Part shown: piece after piece, positions 25,081-38,985 of the stretch
Layout of the letters: each line of letters starts with the position of its first letter
Position numbering within the stretch: the first letter of the stretch is position 1
DNA from: Crotophaga sulcirostris
Lineage: Eukaryota; Chordata; Aves; Cuculiformes; Crotophagidae
Direction: 5' to 3'
NCBI GenBank assembly: GCA_013397455.1
Contig: VYZB01000057.1
Location: 1,451,401-1,515,400 of the forward strand
DNA: 64,000 nucleotides
Notes under the pieces: model-generated
The model's input: only the letters and a program-made list of their open reading frames with translations
Databases searched by the model: none
Told to the model about the DNA's origin: nothing
Translations under genes and position numbers: made by a program

Positions 25081-28000
25081 AATGCCATTTCATGTCACTT
25101 CTTGTACGTTACCTGCCAGGTTTGCTGGTTCATTCCAGATGCAAGGCAACACAGTGGGAGACAGATACAGCAGAACATACAATGTGTTAAGTTCATACCT
25201 ATGTCTTACTGGTATTTTTTGTACCTATCATATAGGTGTGATGAATGTCATCCGAAGAAGTTCATGGTGGTGTTTAGATTGGTATTGGCCCAGACCGTAA
25301 GCAGCTGCTTCTGGATTCACTGTGAAAAGAATTCTAAAAGCTGGAGTAGTTACAAGAGTCTTACCTGCTCAGAAAATAGCGATGAGTCTCTATCTGATGA
25401 AGAATATCTAGTTTTCCCTTTCTTGCTCAGTCTGTGATATTTGCGAGTGTTCCCTTACCTTTGTCTCTCCTCCCTGACCTCCCCCCACACCAAGAAAGAA
25501 AAGCAAGGGAGAAGGTTTTCCTGCAGTAGAAAGTAGAAACACAATTCAGAAGTGCTCTAAAGGGCTGTGAATGTCAAGAGAGCTACGTGATCTTGTACAG
25601 CTTCTGTATTTTACCAATGGAAACATTTGTTTTCCTATTGACGACTTACCTTGACCCACAAACGTTCAGTCTTTTTCTTGAAACAAAACATTGAAACCAA
25701 AGAAATGCAAATTAAGTTTACTTGCTCAAATGTGTTGCTAGTCAGAATGTTGTTCAAATATAGCAAAATTTGCCAACAGTACCCTAAAATACCTTTTCAT
25801 AAAGTTCATTCAAAGATGGCACACAAGAGATTAAGAGTTCTCCCAGGCCATTTTAAAGACCTGTATGACTGGTGGTTTTTTGGCTGTTTGTGTGTAATGT
25901 ATCTGTCTTCATGTTCACTGCAAATTTATTAAATCCACCAAAATTATCACTTTCTTCCTGGAAAACTATGGAACTGTTGAAACAATGAAACTGGGCATTT
26001 CTATTTCCTTCTGTATGACTCATCACTTTGTTTGCCTCATTTAAATGTTCTACACTTCATTAATTCCCTGTGATTACATTGTGTGTCTTGATTCTTTCTA
26101 CTTTGTTTGTACTGGACAATATGAACTTTGTTTTATTTGTCTTTTTGCATTTTGAACTTTGGTACAGACTGTTCTCATTACAGCTCTTTGTTCCATCTAC
26201 AACAGGTTAAGATTCTTCTAGACATCAGCACGTTGCTTAAAAATCAAGAGAGGGGCTTAATGTCACATTATCTTCCCTGCTTCTCTTGTAGCAGACATAA
26301 TGAAGAATTGACTGCTGTGAAAACAGAAGACTGCCAGCTGTGCCATATGCATGGTATCTAGTAGCATGAAGAGAACCTCTTGTATAAGTTGCAGTCGGAG
26401 GATGCTGACTGGTCTTTTGAATTAATTATTGAAAATGGTGTGAGAAACACAAGATGAAGAAATGCAAAAAAAAAAAAAGTCGTCAGTCGTAACAAATAAG
26501 ATCTTTTGAGGTATCTCTGAGAAGCAGCTTTTAAAAATACAAAACAAGAACAACAACAACAAAACAAAAAATTACCCTAATTTATAAACTACTTGTTTTT
26601 CAGTTCTGCGGCCAAAACTCGACATGGCAGTCGCCTTTGTAGAATACTTTGTCTTCAGCCTCTAGCAGTTCCAGCTTACACTGTTCTTGTACCCCTCCCA
26701 TTTCTTTTTGTTTTCTCTCAAAGGACAGATATGAAGATATATGCTCTATACTATATAACGAAGTAATTGCTTCCTACTATGTATCTATTGCCTTTTTTTT
26801 ACCTAGCTTCTTTTACACGTTCATAGTTTAAAAAGAAACTCACTCAAAGGCTTTAAAAGTTCATAACTGCAATATACTGATGAGAAAACCTCACTGCAAA
26901 ATTGCATTATGATATAATTTTTTTCCAGATGCTCTTGACAGGTGGTATTTTTGTTTTTCTATTTCAAAAATTGATTTTAAAATAAGATCTAATTTCAATG
27001 CCCGCTTGCCCTGTGTTATTCCTAACGCTTTCTCTTGTGTGCAAGTTCATAATGGAGATCATCATTCTGCCTCCTGTAGTATGGTACTTGTAGGTAAGAT
27101 GTACATCTAGGACTTTAGTAGACAGAATATGTATATGTGTTAGTAGCAAAACACATAGCAGTGTTTCCTTTTCAGCTATCATCGAGTTCAAGGCCAAAGA
27201 ATGTGTGTTCTTGCAAATTTAGGAGTTAAATATGCAAATCTTCATCTTCTCTTGAGAAATTAAATATTTTTTGACTGTATGGGTTGAATCTGATGAGAAT
27301 TCAACCAGTGAAAATTCTCCAGTAAAGTTAATTAAAGCCCGTATCCTGAGAACGCTTTGCATTAATTTTGTATCAGATTATACTTCTACTTTCTGCAACC
27401 TTAATTAATCAAATCATAATGGTTACTCAATCTATAGCACTGCTTTGGGCTTAAAATATATCAGGGGCATGTTCTTAATTGAATATTGGTATCTGGGGAG
27501 GAGAGGAGTAAATATTGGACCTCTTTTCCAAAGGGGAAATAGACTTTGCCGTCTGAGCAGAGGAAAGAGGTAAAGGGCAACTCGTCCTTCAGGACAAGAA
27601 ATGGCAGCAGAAGGCAGACAGCAAAGTAATTAACTGATCTTTCTCCAGAAGAGAAGGTGGCCTTTGCTGTGCCTAATTACACAGACTGTAATTTAAAACA
27701 CGCTGTCTTGATCTCACAGTTGGATCTTTCAGTGCCTGGTTGATGCAGGTGGTCTGCTTAAGTTTTAGGCCTGGGAGCAGACATCTAGGTAGTCTTTGCC
27801 TGAAACCACAAGCTGAGAGGACAGATTGCCTTGTGAACAATTAGAACTCTCATCCATTGTGGATTAGTGTTGTAGAATAATCCTTTGTAGATTAATGGCT
27901 TTGGCCTGTAGAGTTAACATTTTGAATTGTACCAGCATGTAAAGGAGTATCAATGTTAGTCAAAACCTGCGCTGTTATCCTCCAGCAAACAGAGAGCTAA

Positions 28001-28574
28001 AAACTGATTTTCATAAACTCTGTGCAGTTTTGTGATTAAAAGGAAAATATCTAGTTACTTGTGTTATATATCAGGAACAACTAAGTCTAGAGTAGGCCAA
28101 ACTAATGTCAGGGAATCATCTTGCCAGTACGCAGTTGTGTGTGAGTTTAGGGCTGTATTTCATCTATTACAACTTTTTAAACTCACTAATCATGGATTAA
28201 ACAATCTCTCTGTCAACCAATACCCTTCCCTTCTTTACTGCTTTTAACGAGACTGGCCTCTTGAGCCAAGAAAATGTCTGGGAACTACCTTTTAGGAGAC
28301 TGAATTCAGGACTGTAATCTTTCCTACTTTACTTTTAAAAAGTCTAAGCATCTAGAACTGCTGGGCAGCCTATTTCTATGTGCGTACCATCTGTCCCTCA
28401 CCTAAGACTGCTTATGATCTGGTAACTAGCACTCTCTGATCCTACACTCAATACAAATGAGGCAGCAGTGTGCCATTGTAGTCATTTGGACAGCTGGGTA
28501 CAAAACGGATATTGACATACCAACTCAAGTTTAGTGGAGGCTATCAAACCACTGTGAAGCTGCAATACGTGATG
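25081..28574. other. Putative PKIA intron 1, third part: no gene seen
   Basis: AT-rich. Simple A-rich and T-rich runs occur (for example 26466-26478). No gene or repeat family recognised. Confidence 0.5.
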
Positions 28575-28967
28575 TATGAGCAGGGGCTCAGGGAACTGGG
28601 TTTGTTCAGTATGGCGAAGACACTACAAGGAGATTTAACTGTACTACCCAAGGTGGGGTTATGGAAATGATGTAGATGTTTCTTGGAGGTGTATAAGAAA
28701 AGGGTAGGTGGCAATGGTCACAAGGTGCAATGAGAAAAATTCCACCTACACAAAACAGAAATCGTTCAATGCGAGAATGATTTAGCACTGGTACAGGCTG
28801 CCCAAAGTGACTGGGGACCCTCCATCCTTGCAGATACTCAAAATTCACCTGGAGCCCCTCAGCAACCAGACTGAAGTTTGAAGTTAGTCTAGCTTTGAGC
28901 AAGTGGTTGTTGGACTTTATGGCCTGCAGAAGTTCCCTCCAGCCAAGGGTTTTCTGTGATTCAAAGA
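28575..28967 (+). mobile_element. Old, degraded CR1 3' fragment
   Basis: Recognisable pieces in CR1 order are CAGGGAACTGGGTTTGTTCA (about 28588), TGGTACAGGCTGCCCAAAGT (about 28790), CATCCTTGCAGATACTCAAA and GAAGTTCCCTCCAGCC, ending TTTCTGTGATTC. It is much more diverged than the copies at 13 kb and 49 kb and carries internal rearrangement. Confidence 0.78.
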
Positions 28968-31900
28968 GCTCCCTTGATTTAATAGGTGTGCCTATGCAGA
29001 CCTATCAGTCCTGATTCAGGGTCTGAGTTTAACTCAAAACTTCCTGTGTGGAGATAGGGAAGAAGACAATCTCGTTATTTATCTTCCATATAATAACTTT
29101 CCTTTAGGAAGGAAGAGATCTGGACCCCAGAATGTCCTCATCCTCAAGGAAACTGAACCCACGTCCAAGCAGAGGACAGAACGACCAGTGTAAAAAGTAT
29201 ATTGAAACTGGTTTATTGTGTACAAGCACAATTGCTTTCCTTCTGCTCCTGTACCTTTTTAAAGACAAGAGGATGCCTGCCTCCATAGTATTCTGATTTG
29301 TATGCTGAAAAACAGGAAGCCTCCACTTCTGGATCATGCTCCTTAGATTATTTTGAGGGTTTTTTTAATTGACTCTGGTCATAGTTTAATTGAACTATGA
29401 GTGGTTCTGGAAGTCCTTCTAGCTCTAGGTGCACAAGACAAGTGTTTCTGTCACTAGGTGCTTATTTCACAGGAATAAGCTGATCTAAGATTATGCAAGA
29501 GACAGAGCTTCAGTTAATCCTGCCCTCCAGAAAGTGTCAAAATGCAGCAGAACAATACTGAAGTGCCAATACAATATGTCTCTCAATCTTCTACATGAGC
29601 AACAGAGTTATGGAAAGCTGGTATTCTCCTGAACCTGTAAGACATGACCACAGGGTTCTTTGTGAAGAGATTGCTTCTGTTTTCCTTAAGCTGCCACACA
29701 AAGTGAAATTCTTAGCAAGACAAACAGATGCCAACTAAATAAGCAATTCCATATTTAGGTGTTAATGAGTTTGTCATTGTTTAATGTACCTTACCCTGGT
29801 GCAGAAAAACACAGATATTTAACAACAGGCATTGCAAACTAAACTTATCCTTTTATCAAATCCACCCACAAAGAAGATATTCAAGAAAAGCTGCATCACA
29901 TGCTGAAATCTGTGAAATGTAAAACAACCCTGGAAAGTTAATTAATTCAATTTAATAACGTATATAATTCAAACTGTACTGGTGTGGGACAAGAAACAAC
30001 AGAAATCTAGCAAACAGTGTAGAAGTTCATTACTTTTGTTGTAATTTTCGTAACAAAGCATGTTAACTGACTGAAAGCTATGTATTCTTCTAGATGTCAT
30101 CAGCCTTTTATTTCTAAGAAAAAACCTTATCTAGTATCAGGCACAGTTCTGTGTCTGGAGTTCCTCTGCCCTATTATTGTTGTTTAGAGTGTCCAAGATT
30201 AATAGGAAGAACCCAGAAGACAGAACCTAATATGAAACTTAAAGGAACCAAATTGTCTGTGTCATAAAGTTTAGCTCTGAAATACTTTATTGTTACTGTT
30301 GAAACATCTAAAAGACGTACCACTGTGCAGGTTCATGAAAACTTTATGTGGTAACATTAGAGATCACTGGAGTATTTGATTACATGCTTAATAATCAGAC
30401 CAGACCAGTTTGCCTTTGTTGGCAATGTAATCACCATCTGTATCAAATTAGAGGTGGTGGTTTGTTTTGGTTAGCTTATCGAACCAAAGGGGAGGGTCTG
30501 TGTGTGTGGTTGACATTTTAGTTTTGTTCCTTTTTTTTTTTCCTTCAAGTGATCGTTTAACTGGGAAGTTGACTGAAAATGTTTCCAATAAGCTTCATTG
30601 GGTAAGAAGCATTTATTTGGTGTATGATGAGTGGGAGAGGTATGGTGTTTTTCTTGGGAGTGTGTGTGGGGGTTGATTGTTTGTTTGTTTTTAAAAAATA
30701 AACAAACCTCTTCTTTCTGCTTATATTCCTAAGGTGAATATGGTGTCTGCCTTTTTCTGTGCTACTGCTTTTGTCATGAGGATACCATAGCTCTTCATTT
30801 TAATCCTATCTTCAAATAATACCCTCTTTCAGTTGTCAGACTTGAAGATTCATCCGCACACCTTTACACACTTTCTGCTGTCCTGTTGTATGATGTTTAA
30901 GAAAAGAAAAAAAAAATCCTTTTGTATTTATTTTTTGTGGGGAAAATTTAGTTGTTTGTTTTTACTTTCTGTTGAACCCATTAGCTTTGGTAGTCCCTTA
31001 GATGGTATATTGAGGTTTGCCAAACAGGAGAATAATTTACTTAAAAATAGCTTTAATGGACCTGAGAATCATAATGTTATCTAATGTCACGTATGTGGAG
31101 TTTTAGGCAAATAGCCAATTCCCTTTGACTTTACGGGTAGATTTGCCTCGTTTGGCATACAGGTCAAATGGCTAAAAGATTTGTTGTGATTTCCAAAAAA
31201 CATTTTGGCATATGTAGATCACTGCTGTCTGGATACAAATGTGGTATTCCAGTAATGACATCATGCAAAATAGCTCTGTGTAAAGGAGGGGACACATGTC
31301 AAGACATGTGGATTCAGCAGTGCTTCACACAGCAGTGAAGTGCCTGGAGTATATGAGTCCTCATCTAATGGTCATCTCTGGAGAAATAGTTTTCTATTTT
31401 AATTAGCGTTCCAGATTCTTGATTTTTTTTTCCTTTGTGTTTCGCATGTTTAAACTTTTTTTAAAGTTTGTATTTAATAATGAATAATAGAAATAAATAT
31501 TTAAATTTTTCATCCTTTTAATATTTGATTATTAACATTTGAATAATCCCTGAAGGGGGATCAGCAAGAAGAGTGGCAGAATACAAAAGTGGGAAAATAT
31601 TCCTTGATTCTGAAAGTCATACTTAAAGATATTCCTAACAAAGAGTTAACAACCAACATGCTCAGAGGGAGGAGGAGCATTTTGGAGAGAAAGATTTAAA
31701 ACAGAAAGGCACTGAGGCTGAGCAGGGTAGAGTTAAAATCTCTCTCATTGGAATGTTGTTTCACTCAGACAGTGCTGAAAAGGTTTTCTGAAATGACCGT
31801 ATATCTTGTTTTTCCATTTTTAGTTCAGCTCTGCTTTCATTGGAGTCTGTGATCAAAACAAATATGGAATATTATCTGTAATGCAAATATCAGTACTATT

Positions 31901-31984
31901 TGTTTGAAAATACCGGTGCTGTTTCTCTTGGATCATGAGGAGGCTGTAGGTGTAAGGTATGTAGTAGCAATGGAAAATGTTGTT
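28968..31984. other. Putative PKIA intron 1: no gene seen
   Basis: AT-rich, no gene recognised. A local inverted repeat, GTTTGTTTGTTTTT against AAAAAATAAACAAAC (about 30680-30709), could form a small AT-rich hairpin. Confidence 0.5.
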
Positions 31985-32060
31985 CAAGGGAAGGGTAGAA
32001 AAGATCTAGATGATCTTTAAGGTCCCTTCCAATGCAAACCATTTTAAGGTTCTATGATTA
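31985..32060 (+). mobile_element. CR1 terminal fragment
   Basis: Only the last ~75 bp of a CR1 remain: TAGATGATCTTTAAGGTCCC, TTCCAATGCAAACCATT and a final GGTTCTATGATTATTGG. Confidence 0.8.
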
Positions 32061-33371
32061 TTGGTAGCTGGGATGGCAAATTTCAAAGACGTTGCACTAA
32101 AAGTTAAAATTTACTTACCTAAAGGTTGCTTATGAAGCACATATTCAGTGAAGCTTTTGATCTGATGTAAATAGTAATGTTAGAAATTGTGGGTATAAAT
32201 TACTTAGTAGTAGAAAGAAAAAAGTCTTTGTCTCCACCCCCACCTCTTTCTCCTCTTAATGTTTTCTACAGTATGGGTGACTTGGCTGAAATCAAAGAGT
32301 TATTTTGATCAACTTCAGGTCTTGAAGTTTGCACTATATCTTCAAATTTCATGGGTGGTGTCCTACATTTTGACAATAAATTAAGTCAGATTTTCAGCAG
32401 TGATAACAGGCTTGGGTTTGCTCGTTAATTTCACTACTTAACCTAAGATACTTTTTAAAAAGGTTGGTTCTAATTTCTGAAGCATGAGGTCCTTTGTAGT
32501 ATCTCATGTTGGTCGTGTAAAACTGAGAATACAAGCTTCTACATACTGTGTTCATTCACCCAAGTTTGGCATGTTACTTCTGTATGGGCAAGTGTCTTCT
32601 TTCTACATATTGTTCTTATGGAGTATTTACTTTTTAAACAAACTAATCAATGCTCAGAGTTAACCCACAAACATGTCACCTTTTGCAGGGTGCCTGCATC
32701 CTTACCACTTCTTGCTGTTCTGAGGCATTATTTCAATTCAGTGTGGTGTGATCTTGAAAAAACTCATAATTTTGTTTCTATATGGATGTTTGAAGTAGCC
32801 TATAGGCTTGAAAAGCCTATATATACTCCCTCTTTATGTTCTTGGTACAGAAACCTAAAAATGTCAAAGCTGATGTCATGTTTAAGTTATTTAAAATTAC
32901 AGAGAAAAGATTCCCTGACCTTTCTCATGTAAAACAAGGGCTTCAGTCTTGGGGGAAAACACATTTCTTCTGGTGTCTATAAAAGTCATGGCTACAGTCA
33001 TCATAATCTTTGAGAGCACTGACATTTCCTTGGGCTATGATGGTAAAGACTGGCAAATAGAGAATAATGTGCCTTATTATCTCTCTGTCTCTCTCATGGT
33101 ATTAACATACTTGCCACATAGCCTTTGGAAAGAGACTGCCTCGTATCAGCTGTGAGATATCAGGGATGTGTAATGGATGAGATAATCATATGCCTGTGAT
33201 TTCCCAATCTTGAGCAAAAGCAAGTGACAGAAGAGCAGTCCCAGCAATTAGTGAAGTTTGAGGAAGACTCTGGAAAGAACAGTAAGTGCTTCTCATGGCC
33301 ATTTATATCCACTTAGAATCTTGTGGTGAGTATGAATTTTATTGGTCGGTATACTGGGTGTTGATATCCAG
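32061..33371. other. Putative PKIA intron 1: no gene seen
   Basis: AT-rich. Overlapping open frames at 32618-32932 and 32949-33155 show no domain. Confidence 0.45.
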
Positions 33372-33555
33372 TTACTGGCAGTGAGGGACCTGCAGGGGCA
33401 GCCTCGGGGCAGGTGAGGTCGGGGAACGGGATCTGCCCAATGTCAGCTCTGTGGACCCACCACAGGGCACGACTGAGCCCCTCAGCCAGGGTGGTGGTGC
33501 CTCTGGGAAAACATATTTAAGAAAGGCGGGGCAGGAAACACCACACAGGTACACG
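33372..33555 (+). mobile_element. GC-rich LTR fragment of an avian endogenous retrovirus (probable)
   Basis: A sharply bounded GC-rich island of about 180 bp in AT-rich intron. It contains GTTACTGGCAGTGAGGGACC, CAGCCTCGGGGCAGGTGAGG, a CTCTGTGGACCCACCACAGG block and a TATA-like CATATTTAAGAAAGG (about 33510). This order resembles a neoavian LTR U3 end that I remember; 5' and 3' parts are missing. Confidence 0.5.
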
Positions 33556-36500
33556 TGGTGTTATGGTCCTTCCCGTGTTCACATAGGTCCAAAGGTTGAC
33601 AGTTTTAGTGGTATAGAGGCCTATAGCTAGCTGTCAGCATCCCAAGATCTTTACCAGGAAGAATAACAGTTACAAAGGAGATTTCTTTCTCTTCTTTGCC
33701 AGGAGGCATTTAATGTTGATTGCTTCTTCCTGCTCAGTCTTAGAGTCCACTTTGGGTTATTTTTATGCAATTTCTTACCATGGTTTGCCTTTTTCTTTGT
33801 CTTTTCTCTTTGTTGGTTCTAAATGACTTATTTTTATTTTCTTTATTTCTAAAGTTTAGTTTTCACTTGAACAAGGCACTCTGTAGTGACTGAGATATGT
33901 GTTTGATTTTCTGTTGCTTTCGAATTGGAGCAACATCTTTTCCGTAGTTAGGTATCCTCTTCCTTTTTGAGGTTATATCCATAGCTTGCCTCTTATGAAA
34001 AAAACGGTATCCAGAAATTCACATTTGTGGGTGATTCTTGTTCTTGACAGGTTTTTCCCTTTGCCAGGGTTTCAGAATTGGAAGTCTTAGGAAATATTCT
34101 GCATACATATGCATTTTTACTGTAAGTAGACAACTGGTACATCCCTTCATTATCCACAATACACCAGCAGGTAGGAAAAATGAGGGATTCTGTGCTTCAC
34201 AGAGCCTCTGAATGGTCAAATGAGCTAATCAAATCAAGTATTGAAGTCCTCATGTAGTCTGACAACGTGAGTTCCTCTCAGGAACTATGTATAGTAGTAA
34301 ACTTTTCTGTAAGTACTTCTGTTTCTGCTCATACATGTGTGTTTATGCCCATACCAGGAAAACATGACTTGCATTTCATTGCATTTTGTTGGTTTTATGC
34401 ATGTAGGAAGAACTGTACGTTCAGATTCTTCTTACACTTTTCTAACATTTCTCAGTACTCAGCAACTGCTGTGAAAGGGAGAGTTGTGAGCTAGAATCAA
34501 GAGCTTGGGCTGCAGAAAATACGAGTATGTTTTAGTTTGACTGGATAACTTTTCTTGGCACGAGTATGAAATGCCTACTGTATGCCTTTTTAATAGGCCA
34601 TCTCTTAAAGTGATTGAGCAATTTGTTGTGGTTGGCTGAAATCAGTGTATTCTGTGAGAGTCAAGGGAATTCTGCTTTGTTTATATGCTTCCACCACCCC
34701 CTCCTGTAAGTTGCCCACCCTGTTATCTTCCTCCACTTGTCCCTTTCTTCTTTTAGATGAAGAATTGGGACATTAGGGGGAGAAGAATTAAGAATTTGAG
34801 CTTTAATTTGGCTTGAAATTGGGGATAAAAGTGATGTTTGACCCTTATAATTAAAGCTGTAACTAGCGCTCATTTCAAGTAGCTGTAGTTTGCAGAGCCT
34901 GTATCTTCCTCAATTGATGTTGTGTATCATATTTGTCAGGGTACCTGGGTTTGCATCTAGAAATGCATCTTAAATCTGACTGTCATGGACAGATTGTGTA
35001 ATGCAGCACAATTGCTAATTAAATATTAGCATATGCAAGCCATTTTTTAGTTTCCATCTGGTACCAACACATGGAAACTTGTCAGCATTGTTGAGGACAG
35101 CTCTTTAAAGTGCAGATTTTTCAGTCCCAAGTGTTCAAAATGATCCCAGGACATAAAGGATTATTTAGGACAAAGGGTTAGGTTTTGTTTTCATTTTTTT
35201 CTCCTTGCTCTACTAGATTATTTTTTGAACATGGACATGCACAAGTGGTTGGTAAGGTTCACACCTTCAAACATCACAGCAAATGTGACGGCTTTCTTTT
35301 TGTTAGAAATTATTTCATCTAGCTTTTAAATGTCCATAAATATTGCAAAGTGTAAAATGGAATCTGAACATACTAAAGGATTTCCCCATTATTAAAGATT
35401 TCCTTATTAATGCTTTTCTGTCCTCTGGCTGATCATGCATCATTTTCAGGTTTCAGACTGTTTACCATAAAGGTGATGCTTCCAAACATTGCTGCTCTTC
35501 AGGTCTTGACCTCTTTGGTTTTGAAACAGTATCTGATTTGAGTAACAGATACTGATTTGAGTATGAAATGTACTTTTGATGTTGTTTTAAAGAAAAGAGA
35601 CTTGAAATGCCTCACTCCTGGAGCATCACACTCACTAAACCTTGCTGAATCATATTCTTGGATAGCTTAACTGCTATGTATGTATGTAGTTACGCATATG
35701 GATGTGGAAAATTACCCCTTTATACCACTTCGTGCATTTCTTTTTGAAAAGCCCATTCCTGTGCCTACCACAGTCTACTCTTTTTAAGAAGACATCATCT
35801 TTAAGACTTAGGATCTTACAAGCAATATGAAATTGCTGCTCTCTTCCCCCTCTTACTTTAAAAGACTGCAGGTGGACTTGCCTCTACAAGGGTCTTTATT
35901 TAAACCTTGTTCCTATTTGCTCTGGGTCTGGGAAACATCCTTCCTCTCTCTGCATCATTTCTGGACTGACACACAGTTCTCCAATGACACAGCTGCTGCT
36001 GAGCATGCTAAGGTGGATGAGGAAAAGAAAAAAATACAATGTAAAATATTTCCTTTCATTAAAATTTTTACTGTACTATTAGACCTCCTTGCTTTGATTC
36101 CTCAGCCTGGTGCATAGTAAGGCATTTGGCCCTCTAGAGTTGACTGATGCTTTAACAAGAGCCCCGTGTTTATATTGCTCTACATATTGTTACAGAAACT
36201 AATTAACATAAGGTTCCTAATTATGCTAGCATCACCCTAATAAGGAAACAAAACACATTGGTCCACCCTTGCAGCATCAGCACTTAAACGTTGTAACAAG
36301 AAAAATACTGTTTGAGGCTGGAAAGACTGAATGTTTCACAGGACAGTTTCTCTAGGGCTGCTCGAAGGTACCTTAAAAAGCAAATGCAGCCCCAGTTCAT
36401 GGCATCTGTAATAAGATTTTAAAAATGTGTAACCTTGTCCTAAAGAGTTCTGAAATTAATATATTTTCTAATGAATTGCAACATGGAATATTTGCATATA

Positions 36501-38654
36501 CGTTCCTTCTGTTGATTAAATTTATAATAGACTTCATGTAAAGACAGTTTATTTTTTCCTGACCAATGGCATATTCTGCATTAAATAGAAAATAGTCTTT
36601 TCCCCTTGAATAAAATTAAGTAAAAGAGCAGTTAAGGTTTTTGGTTTGTTTTTGTTTTCCTTACAAATATATGGCTCTCATATACCTGGAGAACATCTGG
36701 CAAACGTATGGCAGTATGAGATATATACCTCCCTGTACTAATCTAGAAGGTATGTCCTGAATTTTGCAAGCAGTAACATTGATTTTTGTCATCTTAGGTA
36801 GCTACCAAAACTTCCCAGGTGACCACTGTCTAATACTGTGGTGATAATATCTGTGGTCCATTATAAAGAAACAATAAAGTATTCCTGCTGGAAACAAGTC
36901 TAAAAAAAGCACATTTGAGACGATTATTTCAGGAAGCCCTAAGTAGGCTATGCTGTTGCATAGCAACAGAGCCAGGCAGTCCTTAGACTCTAAAGTAGTC
37001 AGTGTACACATGGGAACAGAATGCAAAAATGATGGAAACCTTGAAAAATGTAAGGCTGAGACTAAGAGAAACCAAAGTGATACGATATGCAATAGAAAAT
37101 GTGAATTTATTGTGTGAGGTATAATAAGTTTAACTGCTTTTAAATTACAAAACCTGCTATCAGCCAAATTGTGCTTTTTTTTGGTAGCTTCTGGATAGTA
37201 ATTAAAAGAAAGGCAGAATGTTGGCTGGCTGGGAAAACTAATTCAAATGTAAAGTGAATGTTAAATGCCTGCCACAGGAAAAAAAAAAGGCATGGAAAAG
37301 TTAATTTATTACTGACAAGACAAAAAGTTGACCAAATATATCATTAATGAAATACTGATTAATGTATTGTGTCACAAAGAGGTTCAAATACTTAACATTA
37401 TTAAAAAGCTCCTTCTCATGTTCACAGATCTCCAGGCTGGCGCAGTGGTATTTATCTTTGCAAATACTGAGAAGTATGGTGCCATTGGGTGTATTCTTGG
37501 CAAACTCCTAGCTTGTATGTGACATCTGAGATCTTAACAGAAGCATATTATACTATAGCAGTTTGGTTTTGCAAGACGTAATTAATTTTATTAAAAGCAA
37601 ATGTAGGAAGAAATATTTAATATTTGGTCACACACACTTGTGAATGTTCCTACTATGAAAAAAAGGTAAATCCCTTCCTTCTAGTACTGTTGCCACTGCC
37701 CAAGAAGAAACAGTAATAAGCTCAAGCTCTTATGTTCTGAATGCTGCAACGCATACTTTCATGATGAGTCATGACTGCATGATTTTAAAAGGTAGTCACA
37801 TGCAGACAGTTGAGCTATTCCACCAGAAACTGCTGAAAAGATATGCAATACAACAAATGTTGCATCTATCTAGTAGCTTACAATGTCTTAAAGATTTGAA
37901 GGAGATTTCTTGGAGGGGGACGGTTGTTTTTTAAATACTAAGCAACAGTTTAAGGGTAGCTAAGCTGTGGAGCATTTATATATCTTGAATACTTGATAGC
38001 TATACGACATGATGTACTGAAACATTGAAGAATCCTAGCAAATAGCTCTGGAAGAAACCTTATGAAAATGCTGGTGCATCCTCCTGTCCATACAGGGTAA
38101 TGTATAGCCTAGGTTTTAAATGCTGTCATGATACTGTTATTTAGACATTTTCTTTTTGCTGTTGTAACTGCATGCTTTCCCTTTGAAATGCTTTTGTTAC
38201 CTACAAACTGCTGTTGTAGATGCTGTAAACATATCAATCAAATTGTCAGAATGCAGAACATCACAAAATGCAAACTTTAGTTAACTTGGCATTGCGAACA
38301 GTATAATAGGAAGGGTAACTCTTTTAAACCAAATCTCTTGCAGTGAGATAAGAAGAAAAGTCTTTTCAAATAACCTCATGCCTTGCAATGTCAGAGGAAA
38401 ATTGTTATTGTAATGACATGAGTACCACCTGGAAACAAAGTGTGCACCATAATTGTGTTAGATCTTGGTTCAGCAGTAAGCAATAGAAATACTGTGTTCC
38501 AAGGACAGAAAATTAAAATATTTAAGATGGAATCCTCCAGGAGGAGGAAAGTGATATCTCTTTTCTTAATAAATAGGCTTCACAATGTTAAAAGCATCTT
38601 CTTAGTGACTAGTAAATACAATGGTGGCATACAAAGGATTAGTGTAAAATATTT
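33556..38654. other. Putative PKIA intron 1: no gene seen
   Basis: AT-rich, about 5 kb. The 121-codon minus-strand frame at 36802-37167 has no recognisable domain. Small tandem duplications occur (for example around 35535-35565, GATTTGAGTA twice). Confidence 0.5.
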
Positions 38655-38985
38655 CTCATAGAATTATAGAATGACCTGTGTTGGAAAGGACCCAAAAGAG
38701 TCATCGAGTCCAACTCCTATCCCTGCATAGGCCAATCCCAACATTCACACCGTGTGTCTGAGGGCATTGTCCAAATGTTTCTTGAATATTGTCAGGCCTG
38801 GCACCATGACTGCTTCCCTGGGGAGCCTGTTCCAGTGCTCCACCACCCTCTGGGTGAAGAATCTTTTCCTAATATCCAACCAAAACCTCCCCTGGCACAT
38901 CTTCCTGCCATCCCCTCAGGTCCTATCATTGGTCATCAGAGAGGAGAGCAGTGTATGCTCCTCCTCCTTCCCTCATGAGGACCTG
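38655..38985 (-). mobile_element. CR1 3' fragment, antisense
   Basis: The + strand begins CATAGAATTATAGAATGACC and continues AAGAGTCATCGAGTCCAACT, then GGGGAGCCTGTTCCAGTGCT and CACCCTCTGGGTGAAGAA, ending near CCTCATGAGGACC. This is a different, more diverged CR1 subfamily from the copies at 11.5 and 13.1 kb. Open frames at 38752-39039 and 38754-38978 are antisense shadows of it. Confidence 0.9.

Noticed and set aside
30680..30709. AT-rich inverted repeat as a structured RNA
   Set aside because: It consists of simple GTTT/AAAC repeats; low complexity explains the pairing.
36802..37167. 121-codon minus-strand open frame
   Set aside because: Hydrophobic, AT-driven composition, no recognised family, within an intron.
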